This document shows, in pieces, positions 55,001 to 64,000 of a stretch of DNA of 64,000 nucleotides. Origin of the DNA: Vreelandella sulfidaeris (GTDB lineage: Bacteria; Pseudomonadota; Gammaproteobacteria; Pseudomonadales; Halomonadaceae). How positions within the stretch are numbered: the stretch's first letter is position 1; each line of letters starts with the position of its first letter. The notes under the pieces were generated by a model. It was not told where the DNA came from, ran no database searches, and worked only from the letters and a program-made list of their open reading frames with translations. The position numbers and the translations under genes are program-made. Where the stretch lies: contig AP019514.1 in the NCBI GenBank assembly GCA_007182875.1, positions 1,550,001 to 1,614,000 of the forward strand. Reading direction: 5' to 3'.

Positions 55001-55401
55001 CTGCCCGCGGGTTGTTGGGCATCAGCACCAAGAAGCGGCCCGCCAGACTGACAAAGGTGGTTAGCGCAGCGCCCTTATTGCCACGCTCTTCTTTGTCAAC
55101 CTGAACGATGACTTCTTGGCCTTCCTTAAGTACTTCTCTAATGCTCGGACGTCCGGAAACGTCTTTGACAAAGTACTCTTTAGAAATCTCTTTGAGCGGC
55201 AAAAAACCGTGGCGGTCAGCGCCGTAATCGACAAACGCAGCTTCAAGAGGGCTCTACACGGGTGATTTTGCCGCGATAAATATTGGCTTTTTTCTGCTCT
55301 CGAGCGCCGGATTCGATATCTAGATCGTACAGGCGTTGTCCATCAACTAAGGCGACGCGCAGCTCTTCAGGCTGTGTCGCATTAATAAGCATCCGTTTCA
55401 T
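52024..55401 (-). CDS. rne: Ribonuclease E (at least eight frame breaks)
   Basis: Essential endoribonuclease and scaffold of the RNA degradosome. The start [20 protein letters not shown] is at 55401. The catalytic half shows the S1 domain ([29 protein letters not shown]), the 5'-sensor and DNase I-like region ([11 protein letters not shown]) and the zinc-link CPRCNG. The C-terminal half is a long disordered region rich in Glu, Ser, Arg and Pro. It includes an arginine-rich stretch ([12 protein letters not shown]), an acidic pentapeptide repeat and the end [14 protein letters not shown]. Breaks include those near 55247, 54648, 54108, 54053, 53862, 53222, 52825, 52570 and 52350. The corrected length is about 1,125 residues. 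Confidence 0.93.
52211..52345 (-). repeat. 15-base tandem repeat in the rne 3' region
   Basis: About nine degenerate copies of a 15-base unit (plus-strand form TCAGTACTATTTTCT) lie head to tail. On the coding strand each copy encodes a pentapeptide of the type Glu-Asn-Ser-Thr-Glu/Lys. This forms part of the disordered C-terminal arm of RNase E. Confidence 0.8.
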
Positions 55402-56128
55402 GTTGTCTCGCATAGCGTTGCGTGCCGGCGAACTGCCTATGGGGTGACGTAGGCGAACCGCTGGGTGCTGCGTGCTTGTGCTCGGCGCATTGCAATGCTG
55501 ACGCGTCAAGCCGGGAAGGCGTCATCGCCAACCCGGCCAGTAGGGCGTTGAGTACGTGGCGGAGGCAGGACGTGTTCCGGTGATTGTCACATCCATCCGG
55601 CCCTGCTGACACCGCCGACACCTGGCATTCATCGATTCACCAACGCCGGCCACCGGCACAGCGTTGAACTTGTCGCCCAGAGTCAGCCAGCGCCTTGTGA
55701 CGAGAAAGGAGGGGCTGCTCAGGGCGTGGCGTTGTTTCGTTACTGCCTGCCGTTGAGGGCGAGGCTTAGTTACATCTGTCGGCATAAAACGGCCGGCAGA
55801 GTTACCGCATTTTTAAGATCATATTTGGTGCTAAAAAAAACGGGCAATGCGTACACTGGTGCCGTTTTTCGTGTCCAGGCCTGCGTGTTAGTCGGGCAGG
55901 CGCATTAACCGAGCTCAGTGATGACGCTTTCTGCTACCGAATTTAACCGAGTAGCTAGTTATCAGCTAGTCGCTAACGCTAGACGAGAAAGCATTCTGCA
56001 CTTGGCTGGTGGACGTTTTGGAATATAACAGTAAAGACAACGACCAGCAATTGACGCAATGCCCTTGGGTCTACGTTAGAATGCCGTTTTAGGCTGGTGT
56101 CATCGAGCTACAGCAGGAGTAAGCGGTA
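55402..56128. other. Long gap between rne and rluC, including the rne leader
   Basis: No supported gene lies in these 727 bases; the open frames are short and lack ribosome binding sites. A minus-strand promoter candidate for rne is at 55818-55847, implying a leader of about 410 bases. E. coli rne also has a long, structured leader through which RNase E controls its own mRNA. A TAGAATGCCG box at 56077-56086 may be the rluC -10 region. Confidence 0.6.
55818..55847 (-). promoter_or_regulatory. Candidate rne promoter
   Basis: On the minus strand TTGCCC and TATGAT are 18 bases apart. An imperfect inverted repeat (AAAACGGGCA 55837-55846, TGCCGTTTT 55860-55868) overlaps the -35 side. Confidence 0.4.
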
Positions 56129-57072
56129 ATGTCCGAAGGGCGTGAAGTGCAGTGGGTGGATATCGCCCCGGAGCAGGCTGGACAGCGAATTGATAATTTT
56201 CTCATGACGCGCCTTAAAGGTGCGCCACGTGCGCTTATCTACCGCATTGTACGTAAAGGGGGAGGTGCGCGTTAATAAAAAAGCGCGTAAAGGTCGATTA
56301 TCGTTTACAGGCGGGGGACCTCGTGCGTGTGCCACCGTTGCGCTTGGCGCCCCGGGAAGCGGTTAAAGATGTCAGCGATAATTTGCGCGACCTGTTGGTG
56401 GGTAGCGTGATCATGGAGGGCCCTGATTGGATGGTGCTTAACAAGCCTTCTGGCCTGGCGGTGCACGGTGGAAGCGGGGTTAAAATTGGTTTGATCGAAG
56501 CGCTGCGTCAGGTGCGTGATGATTTGAGTTTCCTGGAACTGGTTCACCGTCTTGACCGTGATACTTCGGGTTGCTTGTTACTGGCCAAATCCCGCGATGC
56601 GTTGGTGACGCTCAATGAGTCGCTGAAAAAGCACGGTATGGATAAACGTTATCTGGCCTTGGTGAGCGGGCGCTGGCCGGCGCGTAAAACCTACGAAAGC
56701 GCTCGCTTGGACCGTTTTGATGCGGGAAATGGTGAGCGGCGGGTAAGGGTCGACCCCAACGGCAAAGTGTCGCGCACTCATTTTTCGGTGGTTGAGACGT
56801 TTGAGAAAGTCACCTTGATCGAAGCCGAGCCAGTGACGGGACGCACCCACCAAATTCGTGTGCATGCGGCCCACGCGGGCCATGCGTTGTTGGGTGATGA
56901 TAAATACGCCACACGAGAAAGCGGGTTGCTCACCAAGCAGTTGGGGCTGGGGCGGCTGTTTCTGCATGCGCGTGCATTAACGTTTCCAGAGCCCGGTAAT
57001 GGGCGTCCGGTAACCGTCAAGGCGCCACTGCCAGAAGCGCTTGAAGAAACCCTTAAGCGTGCTCGTCAATAA
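56129..57072 (+). CDS. rluC: 23S rRNA pseudouridine synthase RluC (two frame breaks)
   Basis: Makes pseudouridines 955, 2504 and 2580 of 23S rRNA. The N-terminal S4 domain starts [20 protein letters not shown]. Two extra bases, a G near 56262 and an A near 56280, must be removed to read [19 protein letters not shown]. The catalytic domain has [14 protein letters not shown], the active-site [17 protein letters not shown] and [20 protein letters not shown]. The corrected length is about 314 residues (E. coli RluC 319). It is divergent from rne, the E. coli arrangement. Confidence 0.95.
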
Positions 57073-57101
57073 GCTGACGCGCCCTTCAGCAAGGAGCTGC
57101 C

Positions 57102-57755
57102 ATGCAGTACGAACTGATTATATTTGATTGGGACGGAACCCTGATGGACTCCGTGCCGCGTATTGTATCGTGTATGCAAGCCGCGGCTCTGGAAGCCGAG
57201 TGGGGAGAGCTTTCAGCGGCTGAGGTGGAAGATATTATTGGCCTGGGGCTACCTGAAGCCATTGCCCAGCTTTGCCCAGGTATTTTGCCTGCTCAGGCCG
57301 AGCGCCTTCGTGAGCGTTACTCGCACCACTTTGTTACCGCGGATGCTACGCCGATGCTTTTTTTTTGCTGGGGTTGAGGCGCAGATTGCCCGTTTGCGTG
57401 GCCGTGAACAGCAGCGGTTGGCGGTGGCGACCGGCAAAAGTCGCCGTGGTCTTGACCGCATTTTGCTGAGACCGACAGCGGTGCCTGGTTTCACGCCAGC
57501 CGTACCGCCGATGAAACCCGCTCGAAGCCCCATCCACAAATGCTTTCGGAACTGCTGGCCGAGCTAGAGGTGCCCGTCGAACGAGCCGTTATGGTCGGCG
57601 ATACGGAGTATGACCTGGAAATGGCCCGCGCCATTGGTATGGATCGTGTTGGCGTCACCTATGGCGTACATACGACGGAGCGTTTGGCGCGCAGCCAGCC
57701 CAAATGGATTGCCACTAGCATAAATGAGCTTTTCGATCGGTTGTACGGTGAGTAG
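57102..57755 (+). CDS. HAD-superfamily phosphatase (Gph-like, two frame breaks)
   Basis: Haloacid-dehalogenase-fold hydrolase, similar to phosphoglycolate phosphatases; the substrate is not known. The nucleophile motif is IIFDWDGTLMDSV, motif II the Thr in LAVATGKSRRGLD, and motif IV is VMVGDTEYDLEMARAIGM. An extra T in the run of nine near 57360 and a lost G near 57467 (repair gives ILAETDSGAWFHASRTADET) break the frame. The corrected length is about 217 residues. It lies between rluC and the S49 peptidase, as in Pseudomonas. Confidence 0.9.
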
Positions 57756-57779
57756 CCAGTGTTTACTTAAGGACATTTT

Positions 57780-58893
57780 ATGAGTGACGACCTAACCCGC
57801 CCCGATGACACAGGCGACGGGCGTGCAGAACCAACCCGTAATAGTCGTAGCAAGGAAGAGGATCGCTGGACCCAAGGGCCAGAAGTCCCCCCTGGTAAAC
57901 GCGCCAGCCAGGTGTCAGGCGCGCCTGACGATGATGCTGAAACCCTGCGCGAACGACAGCGGCTAGCGCAGTTGGAGATGATGGATCACTGGATAGGAGG
58001 CGTATTAACCGAGCAGCGCCGCAGTCGACGTTGGAAATTGTTTTCCGGCTAACAGTGCTCGCCATTGTGTTGGTGACGCTGTTTGCCACTCTGTATAGTC
58101 TGTTTTGGGACTCTCCGAGTGTTACCCCGCCCGCTCAGCGTCACTTGGGAATTGTTGAAGTTAATGGAGTGATTGCCAGTGATTCACCGGCCAACGCTGA
58201 GCGCATTATCAAAGGGCTAAACCGCGCCTGGGAAGCGGAGAGTGCGGCCGCTGTGGTGCTGCACATTAATAGCCCCGGCGGTAGTCCAGTGCAGTCTCAG
58301 CGTATCTATGCAGAAATTATGCGTCTGCGCGAACAGGGCGATAAACCGGTTATTGCCGTGATCGAGGATATCGGTGCCAGCGGTGCTTATTATATTGCCG
58401 CAGCGGCAGACGAGATTGTAGCGTCACCGGTGAGTCTGGTGGGCTCGATTGGTGTGATTTACGCTGGTTTCGGCTTTGAGGAGGCTATTGAGCGCATTGG
58501 TGTTGAGCGCCGCGTGCTTACGGCAGGGGAGAATAAGGCTTTTCTTGACCCATTCCAGCCGCTGGATGAAGAGGCGGAGCAGTTTTGGCAGAGCGTGCTC
58601 AGCCAAACCCATCGCCAATTTATTGAAGACGTGCGCGCAGGGCGGGGAGAAAGGCTCAGCGACAGTCCGGATATTTTTCGGGTCTGGTCTGGAATGGTGA
58701 GCAGAGTATTGAGCTAGGCTTGGTTGATCAGTTGGGCAGCCTTGAGCAAGTGTCTCGCAATCAAGTGGGTAACACCGATTGGCAGGATTATACGCCCAGC
58801 CTTGATCCGTTTGATCGCCTGACACGTCGTTTCTCCCAGGTCGTCGCTGAGGTGTTGGGCGTGAGTACACCCAATACCCCGCTTCGCTATTAG
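57780..58893 (+). CDS. sppA: S49-family signal peptide peptidase, SppA/SohB type (two frame breaks)
   Basis: Membrane-bound Ser-Lys protease thought to degrade cleaved signal peptides. A polar N-terminus of about 85 residues precedes one membrane helix (LTVLAIVLVTLFATLYSLF). The protease domain has VVLHINSPGGSPVQSQRIY, the catalytic Ser in IGASGAYYIAAAADEIVA and the LVGSIGVIYAGFGFEE segment. An A is lost near 58036 and a T near 58667 (repair gives DIFSGLVWNGEQSIELGLVD). The end ...NTPLRY stops at 58891-58893. The corrected length is about 371 residues, the short single-domain form. Confidence 0.92.
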
Positions 58894-58904
58894 GCTCGAT
58901 TGAG

Positions 58905-59539
58905 TTAGCGCGCGCCAAGCGGGTCAAAGCCCGCTTGGCGTAGCATGTCGCAGAGCGCAATCAGCGGAAGCCCAATCAGGGCATTAGGGTCGCGGCCTTC
59001 AAGCTTTTCAAACAGCGCAATGCCTAACCCCTCCATTCGAAAACTGCCTGAGCTGTCTAGCGGCTGCTCTTTGGCGACATAGTTTTCGATTTCTTGTGTG
59101 CTCAAGTTGCGAAATACCACCTCAAAAGGCTCTACATGGACATGGTGACGCTGGTGACGTGTATCTAGCAGCGCTAGGCCGGTTAGAAAGGTGACGCGTT
59201 GGCCAGAAAAGCGGGTCAGGTTGGCGCGGGCCTTGGCTTCCGTATGTGGTTTGCCAAGAATCTCGCCTTCGAAAACTGCAACCTGATCGGAGCCTATGAT
59301 GCAGTGATGAGGAAAGTGCGGTGCAACGGCGTTGGCCTTGCTAAGCGCAAGTCGGTGCACCAGTGCGTGGGGCGTTTCGTCATTGTGAGGCGTTTCATCA
59401 ATATCAGGCGAATGGCACTGATAAGGGAAGTTGCAGGCGATCCAACAGCTCGCGCCGCCAGCGCGAGCTGGAAGCAAAGTACCAGTTCGGTCGGTGATGT
59501 CTGGGCGCTCGGTGGCTCGGCCATTGAGGATGAGGTCAC
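58905..59539 (-). CDS. maf: Maf-like nucleotide pyrophosphatase (two frame breaks)
   Basis: Maf/YceF family nucleoside triphosphate pyrophosphatase, a house-cleaning enzyme acting on modified nucleotides. Two extra T bases, near 59475 and near 59432, must be removed to read ELVLASSSRWRRELLDRL and QLPYQCHSPDIDETPH, the family N-terminus. CIIGSDQVAVFEGEILGKP and YVAKEQPLDSSGSFRMEG follow intact. GTG at 59539 has AGGAG six bases upstream and is preferred to ATG at 59524. The corrected length is about 211 residues. It is convergent with sppA and divergent from yceD, as in E. coli and Pseudomonas. Confidence 0.9.
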
Positions 59540-59756
59540 AATTAACTCCTGGCTGCATGGTTTTTCTAAGGCAACGTTGTGCTTGTGCAACATTACACAA
59601 ATGCGATTTCAAGGCATGAGAGTGTAGCGAAAGCAGGCAGAGGTGCCTACATTGACGGATTGTTGAGGTCTACGTCGGTTGTTTATTGAAGAAGGTGTGA
59701 ATAATTATAACGACAGCTTTGACACCAGCAGGGGGAGTGCCTATCATTGCGCGCCT

Positions 59757-60286
59757 ATGTTGACCTCACAACTCCCCAGTCGGGTCGAGCCTTATAAGCT
59801 TGCAGCCCGCCACGAACGAATCGAAGGCTTGGTAGCGCTTGATAAGCTACCGCGTCTTGCCGAAGAAGCGGGTCTCCAAACCGGCGACTGCCATGTCGTG
59901 CTCGAGTTTGGCGTCGATGCTCAAGGTCGTCGTGAAATTCGTGGCCACTTGCAAGCGACATTGGCGCTTGCATGTCGTCGCTGCCTGGTGCCGCTGCCTC
60001 AAGAGGTAAGCAGTGACTTTTTGCTTGGAATGGTCACTGATGAAGCCTTAGCGGCCGAGTTGCCTGCTAGTCATGAACCGGTGCTGGTGGAAAGGAACAG
60101 CTGGACCTACTGACAGTGGTTGAGGATGAATTAATCCTTAGCCTGCCACAGGTGGTCTATCACGAAGAAGCCGAATGTCATGTCTCGGCGGAGCAGCTGG
60201 TCAGCAAAACAGAAGGCGCGGCGTCAGAAACAACGCCAGCGACGAACCCTTTCGCGGTGCTCAATGTCTTGAAAGGCAAAAAATAA
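59757..60286 (+). CDS. yceD: YceD (DUF177) family protein (one frame break)
   Basis: Member of the DUF177/YceD family, linked to large-subunit rRNA accumulation and usually encoded just before rpmF. The start MLTSQLPSRVEPYKLAARHE is at 59757. A CRRCLVPLP segment with a Cys pair is central. One A is lost near 60096 (repair gives PVLVEKEQLDLLTVVEDELI). After repair, SLPQVVYHEEAECHV adds another Cys, and the C-terminus NPFAVLNVLKGKK is highly typical. The corrected length is about 176 residues. Confidence 0.92.
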
Positions 60287-60322
60287 GCACCCTTTACCTT
60301 AAATACCTTGGAGTAAATACCC

Positions 60323-60493
60323 ATGGCAGTTCAACAGAACCGTAAAACTCGTTCCAAGCGCGGCATGCGTCGTAGCCACGATGCGCTGACCGCTCCGACG
60401 CTGTCTCAGGATAAAGAAACGGGTACGACTCACCTGCGTCACCACGTTTCTCCAGACGGTTTCTACCGTGGACGTAAAGTGGTCGAGGTATAA
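60323..60493 (+). CDS. rpmF: 50S ribosomal protein L32
   Basis: Small large-subunit protein of 56 residues, intact. It begins [20 protein letters not shown], continues through [15 protein letters not shown] and ends with [22 protein letters not shown] precedes the start. The order yceD-rpmF-plsX-fab is the standard gammaproteobacterial ribosome/fatty acid cluster. Confidence 0.97.
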   Translation: MAVQQNRKTRSKRGMRRSHDALTAPTLSQDKETGTTHLRHHVSPDGFYRGRKVVEV

Positions 60494-60536
60494 GCCTCAG
60501 CTGAATTACTAAGCGGCTAAACGGACTCAGTGCGGT

Positions 60537-61600
60537 ATGCGCCTAGCGATTGATGTGATGGGGGCGACCAAGGTCCTCATGCGATTATTGCAGGCTCCGC
60601 AAAGGCAGTGGTGGAGCATCCAGGCCTTGAGGTGATTCTGTTTGGCCCGCGTCAGCAAATACTTGCTGAGATTTCACGCTTGCCGCAGCCTCTGGCTGCG
60701 GCAGCGTCACGTTTGGCGGCGCGTGATGCATCCGCCAGCATTATGCCAGCGACAACGGCTGCCTGGGCGTTACGCCGAGGCCATGCAACGAGCATGACGC
60801 AAATGCTTCGAAGCGTTGCTGAGGGAGAGGCACTGGCTGGGGTTAGTGCCGGTAATACGGCAGCGCTTGTTGCCTTGTCAAGGCGCGAGCTGGGGATGAT
60901 CGAGGGGATTTCCCGGCCGGCGATTAGTACGGCGATTCCAGCACGCCAAGGGCGCCGCTGTTATCTGCTGGATTTAGGCGCCAACGTGGATTCCCCCCGC
61001 CCATCGGTTGGTCGATTTTGCATTGATGGGGCGGCGATGGCGCAGTGTATCGATGGTACTGCTTTGCCACGTGTGGCGCTGCTTAATGTTGGCGCGGAAG
61101 CCACCAAGGGTAATGCCAGTGTGCGTGAAGCCGATCGTTTGTTGCGCCAATACGCAAGTGGCCAATATGCCAGTAATAGTGCCTTCGACTACCAAGGCTA
61201 CGCAGAGGGTGGGGATCTATTCAAAGGTCAGCTTGATGTGGTGGTGTGCGATGGTTTTGTCGGTAACGCCGTCCTCAAAGCAAGCGAAGGCTTGACAAGC
61301 ATGTTGGTTGAACGCGTGCAAATGGCCTTTGAGTCGCGCTTAAGCGGACGTTTGGCAAGCCTGCTGGCCAGGCCTGTGTTAAGACGATTAAAGCAAGAGC
61401 TCGATCCTGTTCGTTATAACGGGGCCAGTTTGTTGGGGTTGCGCGGTATCGTGGTGAAAAGTCACGGTAGTACTCACGCCGATGGCTTCTACTACGCTAT
61501 CCAGCGTGCCCTGCAGGAAGTAGAGCATAACTTACCTGCGCGGATTGCAGGCCGCTGGCAAGCGCCGTCAAGTGATGGCGATGGTGCGCGCCAGCCATGA
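60537..61600 (+). CDS. plsX: Phosphate acyltransferase PlsX (three indels, two compensating)
   Basis: Converts acyl-ACP to acyl phosphate for phospholipid synthesis. The start MRLAIDVMG is at 60537; a lost G near 60561 breaks the frame (repair gives MGGDQGPHAIIAGSAKAVVE). ACVSAGNT-type residues are seen as GVSAGNTAALVALSRREL, and LLDLGANVDSP and VALLNVGAEATKGNASVREA follow. Between 60985 and 61035 the frame is wrong although it stays open: an extra C and a lost G enclose it, and repair gives HRLVDFALMGAAMAQ, as in the family. GASLLGLRGIVVKSHGSTHAD is near the end. The corrected length is about 354 residues. Confidence 0.94.
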
Positions 61601-61713
61601 TCAGATAATAAATAAGCTATTTTTTTTGCGGGTTATAGGTGGCATCAGGATGTGCCAATAACCTCGCCTATCGCTCATATGAGCAAATGCCTACTAGAGC
61701 AAAGGTGAACGAC

Positions 61714-62673
61714 ATGTCTCAACCCCTTGCCCTCATTTTTCCCGGGCAAGGCTCTCAGCAGCTTGGAATGCTGCGAGAGCTAGCCGAGCGCTATAGTGTG
61801 GTGGGAACGACATTTGAGGAAGCGTCGGATGCTTTGGGTTACGACTTATGGAAAGTCGTCCAAGAGGGTCCTGAAGCAACGCTGAATGCAACTGCGTGCA
61901 CCCAGCCCGCGTTACTCTCTGCAAGCATTGCCATTTGGCGTGTTTGGCAAGAGCTGGAAGGACCACGACCTACCGTCATGGCGGGCCATAGTCTCGGCGA
62001 ATACAGCGCTATGGTATGCGCAGGTGTCTTGAGTTTTGCCGAAGGTGTTAATTTGGTACGCCAGCGGGGTGAAGCGATGCAGGAAGCGGTGCCCGCGGGA
62101 GAAGGTGGCATGGCGGCTATCCTGGGACTTTCAGATGACTCGGTTGAAGCCGCCTGTGAAAAGGCTGCCCAAGGTGATGTTGTTTCTGCAGTCAACTACA
62201 ATTCCCCGGGGCAAGTGGTTATAGCGGGTGCCAAAGCGGCCGTTGAACGAGCGATAACTGCTTGTCAGGAGGCGGGAGCCAAGCGCGCCATGGCTTTACC
62301 CGTTTCAGTGCCTTCGCACTGTGCCCTGATGCGACCTGCTGCCGAGCGCTTGGCAGATGCCATGCAGGCCATTGAGCTACGGGCGCCACGCTATACAGTC
62401 ATCCAAAATGTTGACGCTCAGGCTCATGCCGATACGGCTACACTGCGCACACGCCTAGTCGAGCAGCTTTACCAACCAGTGCGTTGGAGTGCTTGCGTTG
62501 AGGCAATGGCAGACCAAGGTGTGGAAGTATTTATTGAGTGCGGGCCAGGAAAGGTGTTGACTGGCCTCAATAAGCGTATTGTGAAGGGTAGTAAGGGGTT
62601 GGCTGTGAATGATCCTGATAGCCTGGATGCTGCGCTCGAACTAGCGCGTGAGACGTTGGTTGATAAGGCGTGA
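61714..62673 (+). CDS. fabD: Malonyl-CoA:ACP transacylase FabD
   Basis: Transfers malonyl groups from CoA to acyl carrier protein. The start MSQPLALIFPGQGSQQLGM at 61714 is preceded by AAAGGTGA. The nucleophile Ser is in MAGHSLGEYSAMVCAG. The catalytic His lies in SVPSHCALMRPAAERL. The C-terminal box is FIECGPGKVLTGLNKRI. Intact at 319 residues (E. coli 309). The frame is also open upstream to 61639, but without a ribosome binding site. Confidence 0.97.
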   Translation: MSQPLALIFPGQGSQQLGMLRELAERYSVVGTTFEEASDALGYDLWKVVQEGPEATLNATACTQPALLSASIAIWRVWQELEGPRPTVMAGHSLGEYSAMVCAGVLSFAEGVNLVRQRGEAMQEAVPAGEGGMAAILGLSDDSVEAACEKAAQGDVVSAVNYNSPGQVVIAGAKAAVERAITACQEAGAKRAMALPVSVPSHCALMRPAAERLADAMQAIELRAPRYTVIQNVDAQAHADTATLRTRLVEQLYQPVRWSACVEAMADQGVEVFIECGPGKVLTGLNKRIVKGSKGLAVNDPDSLDAALELARETLVDKA

Positions 62674-62731
62674 CCAAGGATTGTTTTATTTCGCTATCCT
62701 TGCTTGATTACCCGGTTAAAGGCAGAACGTT

Positions 62732-63476
62732 ATGACACAAGAACGTAGAGTTGCCCTGGTAACAGGGGCTAGTCGTGGTATTGGCCAGGCAATTGCACGT
62801 GAACTCGGCCGTCAAGGCCGTATCGTGATTGGCACGGCGACCAGCGAAGCCGGTGCTGAGAAGATTGATGCTGATTTGCAGGAAAACGGCATTGAGGGAG
62901 CCGGTCTATGTCTGAACGTGACCGACCAGGCCAGTATTGATAGCGTATTGAAAACCATTACTGAGCGCTTTGGTGCGCCGACTATTTTGGTTAACAATGC
63001 CGGTATCACGCGAGACAATTTGCTGATGCGTATGAAGGGAAGATGAGTGGGATTCTGTTATGGATACCAACTTAAAATCTGTCTATCGTGTCAGTAAGGC
63101 GTGTTTGCGGGGTATGACCAAGGCGCGTTTTGGGCGTATTGTGTCAATTAGCTCCGTAGTGGCAACCATGGGCAACCTGGGCCAAACTAACTATGCTGCA
63201 GCTAAGGCCGGTATGGAAGGTTTTAGCCGTGCGCTTGCTCGTGAGGTATCCTCGCGTGCCATTACGGTGAATGCGGTGGCCCCTGGCTTCATTGCTACCG
63301 ATATGACCGAAGCACTGCCTGAAGCGCAGCATGAAATGCTGCTAAAGCAAATTCCGTTGGCCCGTTTAGGGGCGCCGGAAGAGATCGCCGCAGCGGTGGG
63401 TTTCTTGACCAGTGATGCAGCAGGTTATATCACTGGTGAGACGCTACACGTTAATGGCGGTATGAATATGCGATGA
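62732..63476 (+). CDS. fabG: 3-oxoacyl-ACP reductase FabG (one frame break)
   Basis: NADPH-dependent short-chain dehydrogenase of the fatty acid elongation cycle. The cofactor loop is [20 protein letters not shown], followed by [17 protein letters not shown]. An extra G near 63039 breaks the frame (repair gives [18 protein letters not shown]). Ser-Tyr-Lys catalysis is visible in [25 protein letters not shown], and [17 protein letters not shown] and [13 protein letters not shown] complete the fold. The corrected length is about 247 residues. Confidence 0.96.
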
Positions 63477-63600
63477 TGGCCTTAGGCTTGGCGGTTGCGT
63501 CGACCCAAGGGCGTCTATAAACTACCCCGCAGCTTTTGGCTTGCGGTTTCCAAATAGCTGGTTATCTAAAACGGCTAATGTGAACGACTGGAGTACGTTA

Positions 63601-63834
63601 ATGAGTACTATTGAAGAGCGCGTGAAGAAAGTTGTAGCAGAGCGCCTGAACGTTAAAGAAGAAGACATCCAGAACAGCTCTTCTTTTACAGAAGATTTGG
63701 GTGCTGATTCGCTCGACACCGTTGAGCTGGTAATGGCTTTGGAAGAGGAATTTGATACTGAAATTCCTGATGAAGAAGCTGAGAAGATCACCACGGTTCA
63801 AGAAGCTATCGATTACGTGAACGCCCACCAGTAA
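63601..63834 (+). CDS. acpP: Acyl carrier protein AcpP
   Basis: Small acidic carrier of growing fatty acyl chains. Intact at 77 residues, from [20 protein letters not shown] to AIDYVNAHQ. The phosphopantetheine attachment Ser is in [20 protein letters not shown]. It is last in the plsX-fabD-fabG-acpP set and is followed by a terminator. fabF would be expected next, beyond the window. Confidence 0.98.
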   Translation: MSTIEERVKKVVAERLNVKEEDIQNSSSFTEDLGADSLDTVELVMALEEEFDTEIPDEEAEKITTVQEAIDYVNAHQ

Positions 63835-63890
63835 GGGCTGCGTCGATGCATCGAACCAGGGTGGGGTGCTAGTCTAGTCACCCGCCTTAA

Positions 63891-63919
63891 GAGCCGTCCT
63901 TTCGCAGGGCGGCTTTTTG
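63891..63919 (+). terminator. Terminator after acpP
   Basis: The stem AGCCGTCC / GGGCGGCT with one G-T pair and a TTTCGCA-type loop is followed by five T. Confidence 0.82.
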
Positions 63920-64000
63920 CTTTGCTGCCACAATGCTTATAACGTTCAATCTCCGTTATACTGTTGACCAAATTTAAGCAGCAAATGACCCAAGTGGGTC
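63920..64000. other. Window end, upstream of an unseen gene
   Basis: No gene starts here. A TATACT lies near 63957 with only a weak -35 (GCTTAT, 16 bases upstream). The last 14 bases form a short palindrome, GACCC / GGGTC. Confidence 0.3.

Noticed and set aside
58424..58960. A 178-codon minus-strand open frame
   Set aside because: It overlaps the S49 protease domain on the opposite strand and the end of maf; no family features.

Overview
The window is a gammaproteobacterial chromosome segment. Protein sequences and gene order point to Halomonadaceae (Halomonas-like): the neighbourhood is Pseudomonas/E. coli-like, but msbA sits beside lpxK, argJ follows secA, and a Nudix-ThiE fusion precedes an agmatine-to-putrescine pair. 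It is almost entirely conserved housekeeping DNA. I found no insertion sequence, prophage, CRISPR array, tRNA, rRNA or defence island.

Layout. 1-5400: end of hisD, then algW/degS, a Nif3 protein, zapG and zapE. 5400-10650: rplM-rpsI, petABC (cytochrome bc1) and sspAB. 10650-14800: dolP, diaA, yraN and lpoA on the minus strand, divergent from rsmI. 14830-15230: RNase P RNA. 15250-33000: the dcw cluster rsmH-ftsL-ftsI-murE-murF-mraY-murD-ftsW-murG-murC-ddl-ftsQ-ftsA-ftsZ, then lpxC. 33100-36900: dciA divergent from a small exported SecM-like protein and secA. 36950-41350: argJ, a Nudix/ThiE fusion, and aguB and aguA on the minus strand. 41580-51920: lolC, lolD, DUF2062, comEC, msbA, lpxK, trm112-like, kdsB, a low-molecular-weight phosphatase and murB. 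52020-55400: RNase E (minus). 56130-64000: rluC, a HAD phosphatase, an S49 peptidase, maf (minus), yceD, rpmF, plsX, fabD, fabG and acpP.

The genes mostly serve one job, building and dividing the envelope: peptidoglycan precursors (murA absent; murB-G, mraY, ddl), the divisome (ftsLIWQAZ, zapE, zapG), lipid A (lpxC, lpxK, kdsB, msbA), lipoprotein sorting (lolCD), secretion (secA), phospholipid and fatty acid synthesis (plsX, fabDG, acpP) and envelope stress or quality control (algW, lpoA, dolP).

The dominant feature is technical. About 80 single-base insertions or deletions, mostly in homopolymers, break roughly 40 genes, including many that cannot be lost (ftsZ, secA, murC-G, rne, rplM, lpxC). 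I read these as uncorrected sequencing error, so broken genes are given as single CDS spans with the breaks located. The most interesting biological candidate is the 120-residue exported protein immediately upstream of secA. It ends in an Arg-Gly-Pro-Pro motif and may be a SecM-type translation-arrest regulator.
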